From Gammaproteobacteria bacterium (lineage in GTDB: Bacteria > Pseudomonadota > Gammaproteobacteria > Chromatiales > Chromatiaceae): 58,594 bases of DNA. Within the stretch, counting starts at the first letter, position 1; each line of letters begins with the position of its first letter. The stretch lies in assembly GCA_015490795.1 (NCBI GenBank), contig WFXD01000104.1, positions 1 to 58,594 of the forward strand, written 5' to 3'. Positions 8,791-16,512 of the stretch are shown in pieces. The notes under the pieces are model-generated. The model saw only the letters and a list, made by a program, of their open reading frames with translations. It searched no databases and was not told the DNA's origin. The translations under genes and the position numbers were made by a program.

Positions 8791-10262
8791 GGGTTTACGA
8801 CTCCCAGAATGGCCGTTGCTTTTTCAGCAACGCCCACCGTCAATTCCGTATCCAGGCCAAAGTAGATATTGGCAAATACCAGCACCCAGGTAGGCGCCAA
8901 CAGCAGCAGCGGTGCCTCGGTGGCTGATCTCCCGGACTCTGTGACCGGCTTGAAGTAGAGCGCCTCCACCACTTTGCCCACATAGACCACCGCAAGCAGG
9001 GAGCCAAACAGAATAACGGCGACAGAGATCCAGGCCCCCTGCTCCAGGGCAGCCGATACCAGATACCATTTGCTGATAAATCCGGCCGTGCCAGGCACCC
9101 CAACCAGGCTCATGCTGCCGATTATGATGGCGCCAAAGGTCCAGGGCATCTCCCTGCCCAGCCCATGAATATCCTTCATGTGGCATGCGCCAACGCGATA
9201 GATGATAGCGCCAACCGCCATGAACAGCGCACCCTTCATCAGGGCGTGGTTGAACAGATGGATCAGTGCGGCAGTAACGCCTGTTGCCGATGCAAATCCG
9301 ATCCCCAGCACCATATAGCCAATTTGCGCAACGCTGGAGTAAGCCAGCAGCCTCTTAACGCTCCTCTGATAGATGGCATAGATGGATGCGATAATAATGC
9401 CGGCAATGCCCGCCACTATAAACAGATCTTTGGCATGTGTTGCCAGCACAAAACTGTCCGGGAAAACCGTAAACAGTAAACGCAACATCACATAAACCGC
9501 GACCTTGGTTGCGGTGGCTGCAAGGAATACCGTGACCACCGATGGCGCATAGGCGTATGCATTGGGCAGCCAAAGGTGCAGAGGAAAGAGCGCCAGCTTC
9601 AGTGCGACACCAATCATGATGAATGCAAAGCCGGTATTGACCGTTTTAAGGTGAATCACCTCGGGCAGGCGTATGGTCAGATCCTGCATGTTCAGGGTGC
9701 CGGTTTGTGAATAGATCAGCCCGACACCGATCAGGAAGAAGGTGGCACCAATCGTACCCATAATCAGATATTGGTAAGCGGAGGTGAGCGCCTGCCGCTT
9801 TCTCCCAAGGCTGATCAGCGCATAGGAGGAGAGTGACGAGATCTCCAGAAAGACAAAGATATTAAAAATATCGCCTGTCTGCGTGATCCCCAGCAGGCCG
9901 GTCAGGCAGAGCAGCAGGGCGCTATAGAACAGCGGGATCTGATCTTCCGGGATCTCCTTCTCCACACTCAGCAGCGCATAGGGCAGCGTAACCGCCGCAA
10001 TACCAGCAACAATCAGCGCCACGAAGGCGTTGACGGCATCAATACGATACTCGATTCCCCAGGGTGGAGCCCATCCACCCAGCTCATAACTGATCATGCC
10101 GCCATTAAGCACCCCCCACAGCTGCATACCGGCAAACAGCACACAGAGAAAGGTGACAACCAAAGCGACCGCCCAGGGGAGCCGGCCACGGGGTAGAACG
10201 GCGACGACAGGGGCTGCAATAAGCGGTACAACAACCAGCAGCAGGCTAATGTTATTTCCCAT
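8787..10262 (-). CDS. mrpD: Na+/H+ antiporter subunit D (MrpD/MnhD)
   Basis: This 491-residue membrane protein has the length and position of MrpD, directly after MrpC. The proton-channel landmarks are present: FVFLEISSLSSYALIS with the TM5 glutamate, LKLALFPLHLWLPNAYAYAP with the TM7 lysine, and RLLAYSSVAQIGYM. In the family this subunit forms one proton path of the heteromeric Mrp antiporter. The start ATG overlaps the mrpC stop as TAATG, and the stop overlaps the next start as ATGA, so translational coupling is likely. Confidence 0.9.
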   Translation of the reverse strand: MGNNISLLLVVVPLIAAPVVAVLPRGRLPWAVALVVTFLCVLFAGMQLWGVLNGGMISYELGGWAPPWGIEYRIDAVNAFVALIVAGIAAVTLPYALLSVEKEIPEDQIPLFYSALLLCLTGLLGITQTGDIFNIFVFLEISSLSSYALISLGRKRQALTSAYQYLIMGTIGATFFLIGVGLIYSQTGTLNMQDLTIRLPEVIHLKTVNTGFAFIMIGVALKLALFPLHLWLPNAYAYAPSVVTVFLAATATKVAVYVMLRLLFTVFPDSFVLATHAKDLFIVAGIAGIIIASIYAIYQRSVKRLLAYSSVAQIGYMVLGIGFASATGVTAALIHLFNHALMKGALFMAVGAIIYRVGACHMKDIHGLGREMPWTFGAIIIGSMSLVGVPGTAGFISKWYLVSAALEQGAWISVAVILFGSLLAVVYVGKVVEALYFKPVTESGRSATEAPLLLLAPTWVLVFANIYFGLDTELTVGVAEKATAILGVVNP

Positions 10263-10618
10263 TACAGCGTATGATCCAGCTCGTGAATTTCATCTTCTTC
10301 AATGGTGTCGTAGGACTCCTTAATGCGCACCACCAGCGCCAGCGCCAGCGCAGTCGTCGCCACACCCACCACGATAGCGGTGAGAATCAACACATGCGGC
10401 AACGGGTTTGAATAGAGTTCAACACCTTCGGTAATAATCGGCGCAGCCCCCCCCTCCACTGTGCCGATGCTGATATAGAGAAAAAAGACCGAAACCTGAA
10501 AGATATTCAGGCCAATCACCTTTTTTATCAGATTGCCCCGACTTATGACGGTATAGAGCCCCACCATCATCAAGAAAATCACAACCCAGTAGTTGTAATG
10601 GTCAGTAAAAAAATCCAC
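10262..10618 (-). CDS. mrpC: Na+/H+ antiporter subunit C (MrpC/MnhC, NuoK-like)
   Basis: This 118-residue protein has three hydrophobic segments and the NuoK-like fold expected of MrpC. The motif GLNIFQVSVFFLYISIG in the second helix and the segment PLPHVLILTAIVVGVATTALALALVVR in the third are characteristic of the family. Translation appears to start at GTG (10618-10616), sharing a base with the mrpB stop (TAGTG). It is flanked by mrpB and mrpD in the standard order. Confidence 0.9.
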   Translation of the reverse strand: MDFFTDHYNYWVVIFLMMVGLYTVISRGNLIKKVIGLNIFQVSVFFLYISIGTVEGGAAPIITEGVELYSNPLPHVLILTAIVVGVATTALALALVVRIKESYDTIEEDEIHELDHTL

Positions 10619-11037
10619 TACTCTCTGCCCCTGCCTGCAAAGGCAAAATAGATAATCAACATGACGGCGGCAACGGTAATGCCTACCCCCAGCTCTACCA
10701 GCAAAATCCCCAGGTGTTGGCCTGCAATCTGGTTGCTGCCAAGTACCGTGTAATCCAGGTAGTTGGCGCCCAGCAGCAGTGCCACCACACCCACCCCAGC
10801 ATAGATCAGCAGACCCAGGCTGGCCAAAATGCGTAACAGATGGGAAGGGATGATCTTTTCTGCCGCATCAAGCCCAAACACCAGAGCGTAAAGTATCAGC
10901 GCGGCACTAAAAATCACCCCGGCCTGAAAGCCGCCACCCGGCCCAAAATCACCATGAAACTGAACGTAAAGCGCAAACAGGATAATCAGCGGGATGAGGA
11001 ACTTTGAAACAACATGCAGAATAAGGTTAGGTTTCAT
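10618..11037 (-). CDS. mrpB: Na+/H+ antiporter subunit B (MrpB/MnhB)
   Basis: A four-helix membrane protein of about 139 residues matching the MnhB domain. The GDFGPGGGFQAGVIFSAALI segment (about residues 28-47) is the family hallmark. I chose the ATG giving MKPNLILHVV at 11037; an upstream start at 11052 would add MTGGR. Either start overlaps the stop of the preceding MbhD-like gene, and the preceding sequence is G-rich. It is part of the Mrp core and precedes mrpC. Confidence 0.9.
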   Translation of the reverse strand: MKPNLILHVVSKFLIPLIILFALYVQFHGDFGPGGGFQAGVIFSAALILYALVFGLDAAEKIIPSHLLRILASLGLLIYAGVGVVALLLGANYLDYTVLGSNQIAGQHLGILLVELGVGITVAAVMLIIYFAFAGRGRE

Positions 11038-11629
11038 CCTGCCCCCCGTCACCCTTCAGGCTGGTGCTGGATTTCGGGCGCTTTCCACCGATCAGCAGTA
11101 ACACGGCAACACCTGCGGTAAAGACAACAGCGACCTCTCCCAGCGTATCGAACCCGCGATAGCTCGCCAGCACAGCGGTCACGATATTTGGAACGCCGGT
11201 CTCTGGCATGGCATTTTCAATGTAGTAACGTGCAACATGCGTCTGCGCAGGCGCATCAGGGTCACCAAAACCGGGGATGTCCCAGGTACCATAAACCAGT
11301 GCAGCGCCGGTTATTCCCACTACAGCCAGCGGCAACCATGGACGGTGGGCGCGTGAGGGTTTCTCTTCATAATCTTCCTCATGGCTTTTCTTCTGGCCTT
11401 TTGTCAAAGCCAGCGTCGCCAGCATCAGCACAGTGGAGATTCCCGCGCCCACCGCGGCCTCGGTAAATGCCACATCTGGCGCGTCCATCACAACAAACAG
11501 CCCCGCCGACAGGAGACTGAAAATCCCAAACAGCATGATGGTGGCAAACAGGTTTGTCAGACGCACAATAGCCACTGAGGTGATCGCCAGGAAGGCCAGC
11601 AGGGTGATGTTGATCAGGATATCAATCAT
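11027..11629 (-). CDS. MbhD/MbhE-like (MrpA C-terminal-type) membrane subunit
   Basis: A 200-residue membrane protein. Its first half (MIDILINITLLAFLAITSVA, then a helix with DAPDVAFTEAAVGAGISTVLM) matches the DUF4040/MbhD domain; the second half, with GFDTLGEVAVVFTAGVAVLLL, matches the MbhE/MrpB-like domain. Together they correspond to the C-terminal part of full-length MrpA, made here as a separate protein. The open frame extends upstream to 11920, but that part overlaps mrpG and is not convincing. The chosen ATG at 11629 overlaps the mrpG stop as ATGA. The arrangement resembles archaeal Mbh-type modules rather than the Bacillus mrp operon. Confidence 0.85.
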   Translation of the reverse strand: MIDILINITLLAFLAITSVAIVRLTNLFATIMLFGIFSLLSAGLFVVMDAPDVAFTEAAVGAGISTVLMLATLALTKGQKKSHEEDYEEKPSRAHRPWLPLAVVGITGAALVYGTWDIPGFGDPDAPAQTHVARYYIENAMPETGVPNIVTAVLASYRGFDTLGEVAVVFTAGVAVLLLIGGKRPKSSTSLKGDGGQDET

Positions 11630-11946
11630 GATCCGACCCCACGGCCATTCATAACCAGCTTGGGTTTCAGACCGCTGTGCAGCGCCGCATTGGCCAATGC
11701 GTGGGAAGCTGTGGGGCTGGTAAAAAAGAGAAACACAAAAATCAGCGCCAGCTTGAAAGCAGCAAGGGTGAAGCCAGCCTGCAACCCAAGGCCAAACAGA
11801 ATCAGCATGGCACAGAGGGTATCGGTTATGCCTGCGGCATGCAGGCGGCTGTAAAAATCGGGAAAGCGATGGATGCCAATACCGCCAACGATGCCCAGCA
11901 TGCCGCCTGCAAAGAGGCAAACCCAGCTAAGAATGTCGATAATCAT
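11626..11946 (-). CDS. mrpG: Na+/H+ antiporter subunit G (MrpG/MnhG)
   Basis: This 106-residue protein has three hydrophobic segments and the PhaG/MnhG pattern: GIGIHRFPDFYSRLHAAGI around residues 23-41, followed by two helices and FFTSPTASHALANAAL. The start overlaps the mrpF stop as ATGA. MrpG is a small structural subunit of the Mrp antiporter without a catalytic residue assigned by family knowledge. Confidence 0.92.
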   Translation of the reverse strand: MIIDILSWVCLFAGGMLGIVGGIGIHRFPDFYSRLHAAGITDTLCAMLILFGLGLQAGFTLAAFKLALIFVFLFFTSPTASHALANAALHSGLKPKLVMNGRGVGS

Positions 11947-12227
11947 TCTACTTTCCTCTCTTTTTCTCCAGAGGAGTGAAAATTTTTCTGGGTAACCAGC
12001 TTCAGCGCCGCTACAACGCCTATAAAATTGATCAGCGCATAGACCAGCGCAATATCCAGTAGATCCGTGCGGCCTGACAAGAATGCCAGAACAGCGATCA
12101 GCAGCACGGTTTTGGTACCAAACATATTAACCGCAGCAATCCGGTCATAGGTTGTTGGCCCCGTAAGGGCACGCGCAAGCGCTAACCCCATGGTGATGAG
12201 AATCGCCAGTGAGACTGCAATGAACAT
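11943..12227 (-). CDS. mrpF: Na+/H+ antiporter subunit F (MrpF/MnhF)
   Basis: A 94-residue, three-helix membrane protein. The GPTTYDRIAAVNMFGTKTV segment near residues 23-41 and DLLDIALVYALINFIG are the family landmarks. The ATG overlaps the mrpE stop as TAATG. It precedes mrpG in the canonical E-F-G order. Confidence 0.92.
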   Translation of the reverse strand: MFIAVSLAILITMGLALARALTGPTTYDRIAAVNMFGTKTVLLIAVLAFLSGRTDLLDIALVYALINFIGVVAALKLVTQKNFHSSGEKERKVE

Positions 12228-12703
12228 TATTCGTCAAAAACCCGGCTAGAGACTTCTTTGGCCATGCTTCCCGTGGCAAGCTCTTCAGCCGCCTCCTCGG
12301 TTAGCGCATGAATCAGGATGGTATCCTGGGATAGCTCAATACTCACCGTGCCCGGCGTCAGTGTAATGGCATTGGCATAAACAACACGCCCCAGGTCAGA
12401 TTTTTGCAACGCCGGAAGCTCCACCAGCTGCGGGCTGATGGTGCTTCCCTGCCACTGCAAGACCCGCTTGATAACATCGATATTCGCTTTTATGATCTCT
12501 TTAAACATATATACAATAAAAGCCGGGAGCTGTGATGAGAGGTGCAGGGGATAGCTTTCGTGATCAATAACATTCATCCGCTGCGACAGAAACACCGTCA
12601 GCGCAACAGATACCAGCCCAAGCCCAAGCAGCAGCGGCCCGAGGTGCCCTGACAGAAAAACCCAGAACAGTAACAGTAGTGCGGCAAAGCTGTAAGATTT
12701 CAT
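12227..12703 (-). CDS. mrpE: Na+/H+ antiporter subunit E (MrpE/MnhE)
   Basis: I chose the internal ATG that gives MKSYSFAALLLLFWVFLSG. This makes a 158-residue protein, the usual MrpE length, and places the first membrane helix at the N-terminus. The frame is open up to 12793, which would add 30 residues. The segment AFIVYMFKEIIKANIDVIKRV and the tail region YANAITLTPGTVSIEL are typical of the family. It is the first gene of the ten-gene operon. Its promoter must lie in 12704-13006, which also holds a mobile-element remnant. Confidence 0.88.
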   Translation of the reverse strand: MKSYSFAALLLLFWVFLSGHLGPLLLGLGLVSVALTVFLSQRMNVIDHESYPLHLSSQLPAFIVYMFKEIIKANIDVIKRVLQWQGSTISPQLVELPALQKSDLGRVVYANAITLTPGTVSIELSQDTILIHALTEEAAEELATGSMAKEVSSRVFDE

Positions 12704-12929
12704 CTCGAGAATACCGTGCATCCAGTTCAGCAGATAGAAAGCCAGCCGGTTTATACCATGTAGCTGGATAAATTTCCCGGCCATGATCAACATTCAAGCC
12801 AGCGTGGCGTAGCTGGCGGCATAAGTTATCAGATCAGTTGGCACAGTGCCAGCAGAAGCCAGAGCACCCCTGGTGATTAGACCTGAAAAGAGCCGGGCCT
12901 GCCGTAGAAAAAGTTTCCAACCAACTGAA

Positions 12930-12975
12930 TATTATCAACAATCATACTCAGTCAGCTGATTGAGAACAGCCCTAG
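12930..12975 (-). mobile_element. diverged left end of a MITE-A-like element
   Basis: Read on the minus strand from CTAG at 12975-12972, the sequence GGCTGTTCTCAATCAGC and the following 20 bases align with the left end of the complete MITE-A at 34496 with one gap and several mismatches. A weak match to the opposite end (GTTATCAGATCA near 12826) suggests a degraded whole element of about 155 bp between mrpE and the P-II-like gene. The far end is uncertain. There is no coding sequence. Confidence 0.5.
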
Positions 12976-13011
12976 TACTCCATCAAGGTAATAACTTGAT
13001 GGAGTACTAGG
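12971..13011. repeat. perfect 17-bp inverted repeat between two CTAG sites
   Basis: CCTAGTACTCCATCAAG and its exact reverse complement flank the 7-base spacer GTAATAA. The right arm contains the TAG stop of the P-II-like gene; the left arm touches the MITE-A-like remnant. The arm sequence is the same as the last coding bases of psd plus its stop (261-278). As RNA it would form a stable hairpin and could terminate the metal-efflux transcript, although no U-tract follows. Confidence 0.85.
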
Positions 13012-13339
13012 ATTGCGCTTCAGCCACGCCATCAATCCGGATCGCCTGGCCAATGTCGGTAACATAAATCCATCCAGCGTCCGCTTGTCCGGTTCGGGCA
13101 TGTTGATAAATCAATCGGACCGCTTCATCCACCAGCGGTTCCTCACACACCAGTTCCAGCTTTATTTCGGTAATAACTGCCTCACCCAGCTCAACAGAGT
13201 AGTCTTGCTCTTTGCTGTCCAGCGCTTTAAGCATCCCTTTGACATCGACAATGGAGAGGTTGCGAAAACCGGCATCCCTGAGAGCATGGGCAACATCGGC
13301 AATGCAGTTACGGTGAATAAAGGCTTTGATCTCTTTCAT
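13007..13339 (-). CDS. P-II-like nitrogen-regulator-fold protein of the metal-efflux operon
   Basis: A 110-residue protein resembling GlnB/P-II: the N-terminal MKEIKAFIHRNCIADVAHAL, the VKGM segment where P-II proteins have their T-loop approach, and the C-terminal GWIYVTDIGQAIRIDG. The classical uridylylated tyrosine region is not obvious, so it is probably a divergent P-II-like protein of the kind found beside heavy-metal RND pumps. ATG at 13339 has a good ribosome site (AGGAG, eight bases upstream); the longer open frame overlaps the pump gene. Its ligand and partner are unknown. Its stop is a TAG inside CTAG next to the palindrome described separately. Confidence 0.8.
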   Translation of the reverse strand: MKEIKAFIHRNCIADVAHALRDAGFRNLSIVDVKGMLKALDSKEQDYSVELGEAVITEIKLELVCEEPLVDEAVRLIYQHARTGQADAGWIYVTDIGQAIRIDGVAEAQS

Positions 13340-13407
13340 GGTTGCTCTCCTAACAGTCTCAGGAAAAGGTGCCCCGCCTCCTCTCACGCGAGGAGGCGCA
13401 GCTGTAC

Positions 13408-16400
13408 TTATTTCTGTTTGCGCGTCTCTATCCACTCATAGATTACTGGCAACAGCAGCAGGGTCAGCAGCGTGGAGGTGACCAGCCCCCCAACCACTAC
13501 GGTGGCCAGGGGGCGCTGGGTTTCAGCACCCACGCCACTGGAGAGCAGCATGGGCACTAGGCCAAGAATGGCGACACTGGCGGTCATCAGCACTGGCCGT
13601 AACCGCATCTCTGCACCTTTTCGCACGGCTTCGTACACAGTCAAACCCTTCTCTCGCAGTTCGTTGAGAAAGCTCACCAGCACGATGCCGTTAAGCATGG
13701 CCACCCCGAACACGGCAATAAAACCAATGGCCGAAGGCACCGACAGATACTGATCACTGATGAACAGCGAGACAATGCCCCCAATTGTGGCAAAAGGGAC
13801 ATTGGCGATGATCAGGGTAGCGTACTTGATCGAGTTGAATGCGGTGTAGAGCAGCACGAAGATAAAGAAGATGGTCAATGGCACAATAACCGCCAGCCGC
13901 TTCAGTGCCCGCTGCTGGTTTTCAAACGCACCCCCCCATTCGATCCAGTAGCCCGGCGGCAGATTGACCTGCGCCTCTATCGCTGCTTCCGCCGCCTGGA
14001 CGAAGCTGTCCACATCGCGGCCGCGCACATCCATCTGGATCACTGCATAACGCTGTAACTGCTCACGGCGGATGAAAGAGTACCCTTCCGTCACCGAGAT
14101 ATCGGCAACCTTGTGCATTGGCACAATGGCGCCGTTACTGCTGCGCAAGGGGATATTGCGAATAGCGTCCACCGACATTTTGGCTTCATCGTTCAGACGC
14201 ACGGTGATATCAAAACGCTTAACACCATCAATGAGGGTGGAAACCGGCTCATTGCCAATGCCGGTACGCACCACGGTCAACACCTCGTCGGCATTCATAC
14301 CGTAACGGGCCAGCTGCTCACGGTTGACCTGTATGCGAATCTGCGGCTTACCCAGATTGGCTTCCAGCGACAGGTCAGTCACGCCGGGCACCTGGCTGAT
14401 GGCGTTCTTGATCTGCTGGCTGATGCGGTCCAATTCCTCCAGATTCTGGCCATAAAGCTTGGCCGCCAGGGTGGCACGCACACCAGAGATCAGCTCTTCC
14501 ACCCGCATTTGGATGGGCTGGGTGAAGCTGATGACAGCTGTCGGCACGGCCTCTTCAAGTCTCTCCTGCATCTCGTCCACCAACGATGCCATGTCGCGAT
14601 CCCCGGGCCACTCATCATGGGGATTCAACTCGGTGTAGATCTCCATATAGTTGACATCGGCGGTCTCACCCTTCTCAGCACGGCCAATCATGGCAACGGT
14701 TGTTTTTACCTCGGGAAAGGCAGTGAGCACATCCGCCACCTCTTTGGATATGTCGATGGATTGCTCCAGTGAGGTGGAGGGAATCGAAACCACTCTCCAC
14801 ATGATGGAGCCCTCCTGCAACTGAGGCATGAACTCCTTGCCCAACAGCGGGAACAACGCCAGGCTGCCCATCAGCAGCGCCACGGCACCGGTCATCACGG
14901 TTCGCTTATGTGCCAGCGACCAGGCCAGGGTGGGCAGATAGGCGCGTTTCAGCCAGCGCATCAGCAGGGTGTCACGCTCCTCCTTCGGTTTGAGGATCAG
15001 CACCGCCAGCACCGGGATAATGGTCAGCGTCAGCAACAATGAACCGGCCATGGCGAAGCTGATAGTAAAGGCCATGGGCTTGAACAGCTTGCCCTCCAGC
15101 CCCTCCAGACTGAACAGTGGCAGGAACACCACAATGATGATGAGAATGGCGAAGGCAATGGGGTTGGCCACCTCTTTGGCGGCCACCAGCACGGCCGCGC
15201 TGCGGTTGACCTTTTCACCTTTTTCCCGCCACTCCGCCATAATCCGAAAAGCGTTCTCGGTCATGACGATGGCGCCATCCACCATCATGCCGATGCCGAT
15301 GGCCAGGCCTGCCAGCGACATGAGATTGGCCGACAGCCCCATCTCACCCATAAAGATAAAAGCGATCAGCATCGCCAGTGGCAGCGCGGAAATGACAACA
15401 ATGGCCGAGCGCAGCTCGCCGAGAAACAGAAACAGCACTATGGCAACCAGGATGGAACCCTCCACCAAGGCCTTCACGGCGGTGCTCATGGCCTTATCGA
15501 CCAGGTCTGTCCGCTCGTAGACCGACCGCAGCTCCACCCCCTCGGGCAGAGCGGACTCGACAATATCAAATTTCTCTTTCACTGCCGCCACCACATTTTT
15601 GGCATTCTCGCCAATGCGGGCAAGGGCCATACCCAGCACCACCTCCTCACCATCGCGAGTTACCGCGCCGAAGCGCAGCGCCGGTTGCTGGGCAATATCC
15701 GCCACGTTACGCAGGTAGACCGGGGTGCCATCCTCTACCTTGACTACGATATTGCCGATGTCGGTTTCACTCTTCACCAGCCCCAGTCCACGCACCAGAT
15801 ATTGCTCTGACCCCTGATTGATGTACTGGCCGCCCACCTGGCTGTTGTTACGTTCGATCACCTCCATCACTTCACGGAAGCTGAGGTCATATTCGATCAA
15901 TTTCAGTGGGTCGAGTACCACCTGAAACTGCCGCTCTTCGCCCCCCCAGGACATCACATCGTCCACGCCGGGCGCAGTACGCAACATCAGACGCACCTGC
16001 CAGTCCTGCAGGCTGCGCAGATCCATGTTGCTGACATCCTGCTTTAGCGCCTCATCGGCCCGTTCCACGGTATACCAGAAGACCTGGCCCAGGCCGGAGG
16101 TGTTAGGCCCCATCTCAGGTTTGCCGTAACCCTCGGGCAGGCGGTCGCCAACCTCCTGCAGGCGCTCCATCACCAGCCGCCGGGCAAAATAGATATCCAT
16201 GTCGTCGGCGAAATAAACCGAGACATAGGATAGTCCGAACAGACTCACCGAACGGATCTCCTGCACGCCGGGCAGACCGGCCATGCCGGATTCGACCGGG
16301 AAAGTGAGAAGCTGCTCCACATCCTCAGCCGCCAGGCCGGCCGCCTCGGTGTAGATATTGACCTGCACGGGGGTGACATCGGGGAAGGCGTCGATAGGCA

Positions 16401-16500
16401 CGGTGGTTATCGCCCGCCAGCCGAGAAAAGCCACTACGGCAAAACAGACGATCACCAGAAATTTATAGCGCAGTGATGCTTCAACCAGATTGTTCAACAT
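13408..16500 (-). CDS. CzcA/CusA-type heavy-metal RND efflux pump
   Basis: A 1030-residue inner-membrane RND transporter that uses proton flow to export metal ions through a periplasmic adaptor and an outer-membrane channel. The N-terminal VPIDAFPDVTPVQVNIYTEA and the TM4 motif region LAIGIGMMVDGAIVMTENAF are clear HME-RND features. The motif reads GIGxxxDGAxxxxEN, so the first aspartate of the CzcA-type DFG motif is replaced by glycine. It also differs from the CusA form. Substrate (Cu/Ag versus Zn/Co/Cd/Ni) is therefore left open. The adaptor gene lies 12 bp upstream. No outer-membrane factor gene is in the operon. Confidence 0.92.
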   Translation of the reverse strand: MLNNLVEASLRYKFLVIVCFAVVAFLGWRAITTVPIDAFPDVTPVQVNIYTEAAGLAAEDVEQLLTFPVESGMAGLPGVQEIRSVSLFGLSYVSVYFADDMDIYFARRLVMERLQEVGDRLPEGYGKPEMGPNTSGLGQVFWYTVERADEALKQDVSNMDLRSLQDWQVRLMLRTAPGVDDVMSWGGEERQFQVVLDPLKLIEYDLSFREVMEVIERNNSQVGGQYINQGSEQYLVRGLGLVKSETDIGNIVVKVEDGTPVYLRNVADIAQQPALRFGAVTRDGEEVVLGMALARIGENAKNVVAAVKEKFDIVESALPEGVELRSVYERTDLVDKAMSTAVKALVEGSILVAIVLFLFLGELRSAIVVISALPLAMLIAFIFMGEMGLSANLMSLAGLAIGIGMMVDGAIVMTENAFRIMAEWREKGEKVNRSAAVLVAAKEVANPIAFAILIIIVVFLPLFSLEGLEGKLFKPMAFTISFAMAGSLLLTLTIIPVLAVLILKPKEERDTLLMRWLKRAYLPTLAWSLAHKRTVMTGAVALLMGSLALFPLLGKEFMPQLQEGSIMWRVVSIPSTSLEQSIDISKEVADVLTAFPEVKTTVAMIGRAEKGETADVNYMEIYTELNPHDEWPGDRDMASLVDEMQERLEEAVPTAVISFTQPIQMRVEELISGVRATLAAKLYGQNLEELDRISQQIKNAISQVPGVTDLSLEANLGKPQIRIQVNREQLARYGMNADEVLTVVRTGIGNEPVSTLIDGVKRFDITVRLNDEAKMSVDAIRNIPLRSSNGAIVPMHKVADISVTEGYSFIRREQLQRYAVIQMDVRGRDVDSFVQAAEAAIEAQVNLPPGYWIEWGGAFENQQRALKRLAVIVPLTIFFIFVLLYTAFNSIKYATLIIANVPFATIGGIVSLFISDQYLSVPSAIGFIAVFGVAMLNGIVLVSFLNELREKGLTVYEAVRKGAEMRLRPVLMTASVAILGLVPMLLSSGVGAETQRPLATVVVGGLVTSTLLTLLLLPVIYEWIETRKQK

Positions 16501-16512
16501 GATCTCTGCTCC

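Noticed and set aside
11630-11920. Upstream extension of the MbhD-like frame
   Set aside because: The added 97 residues are Arg/His/Cys-rich, overlap mrpG completely and lack membrane character; the ATGA-coupled start at 11629 fits the family.
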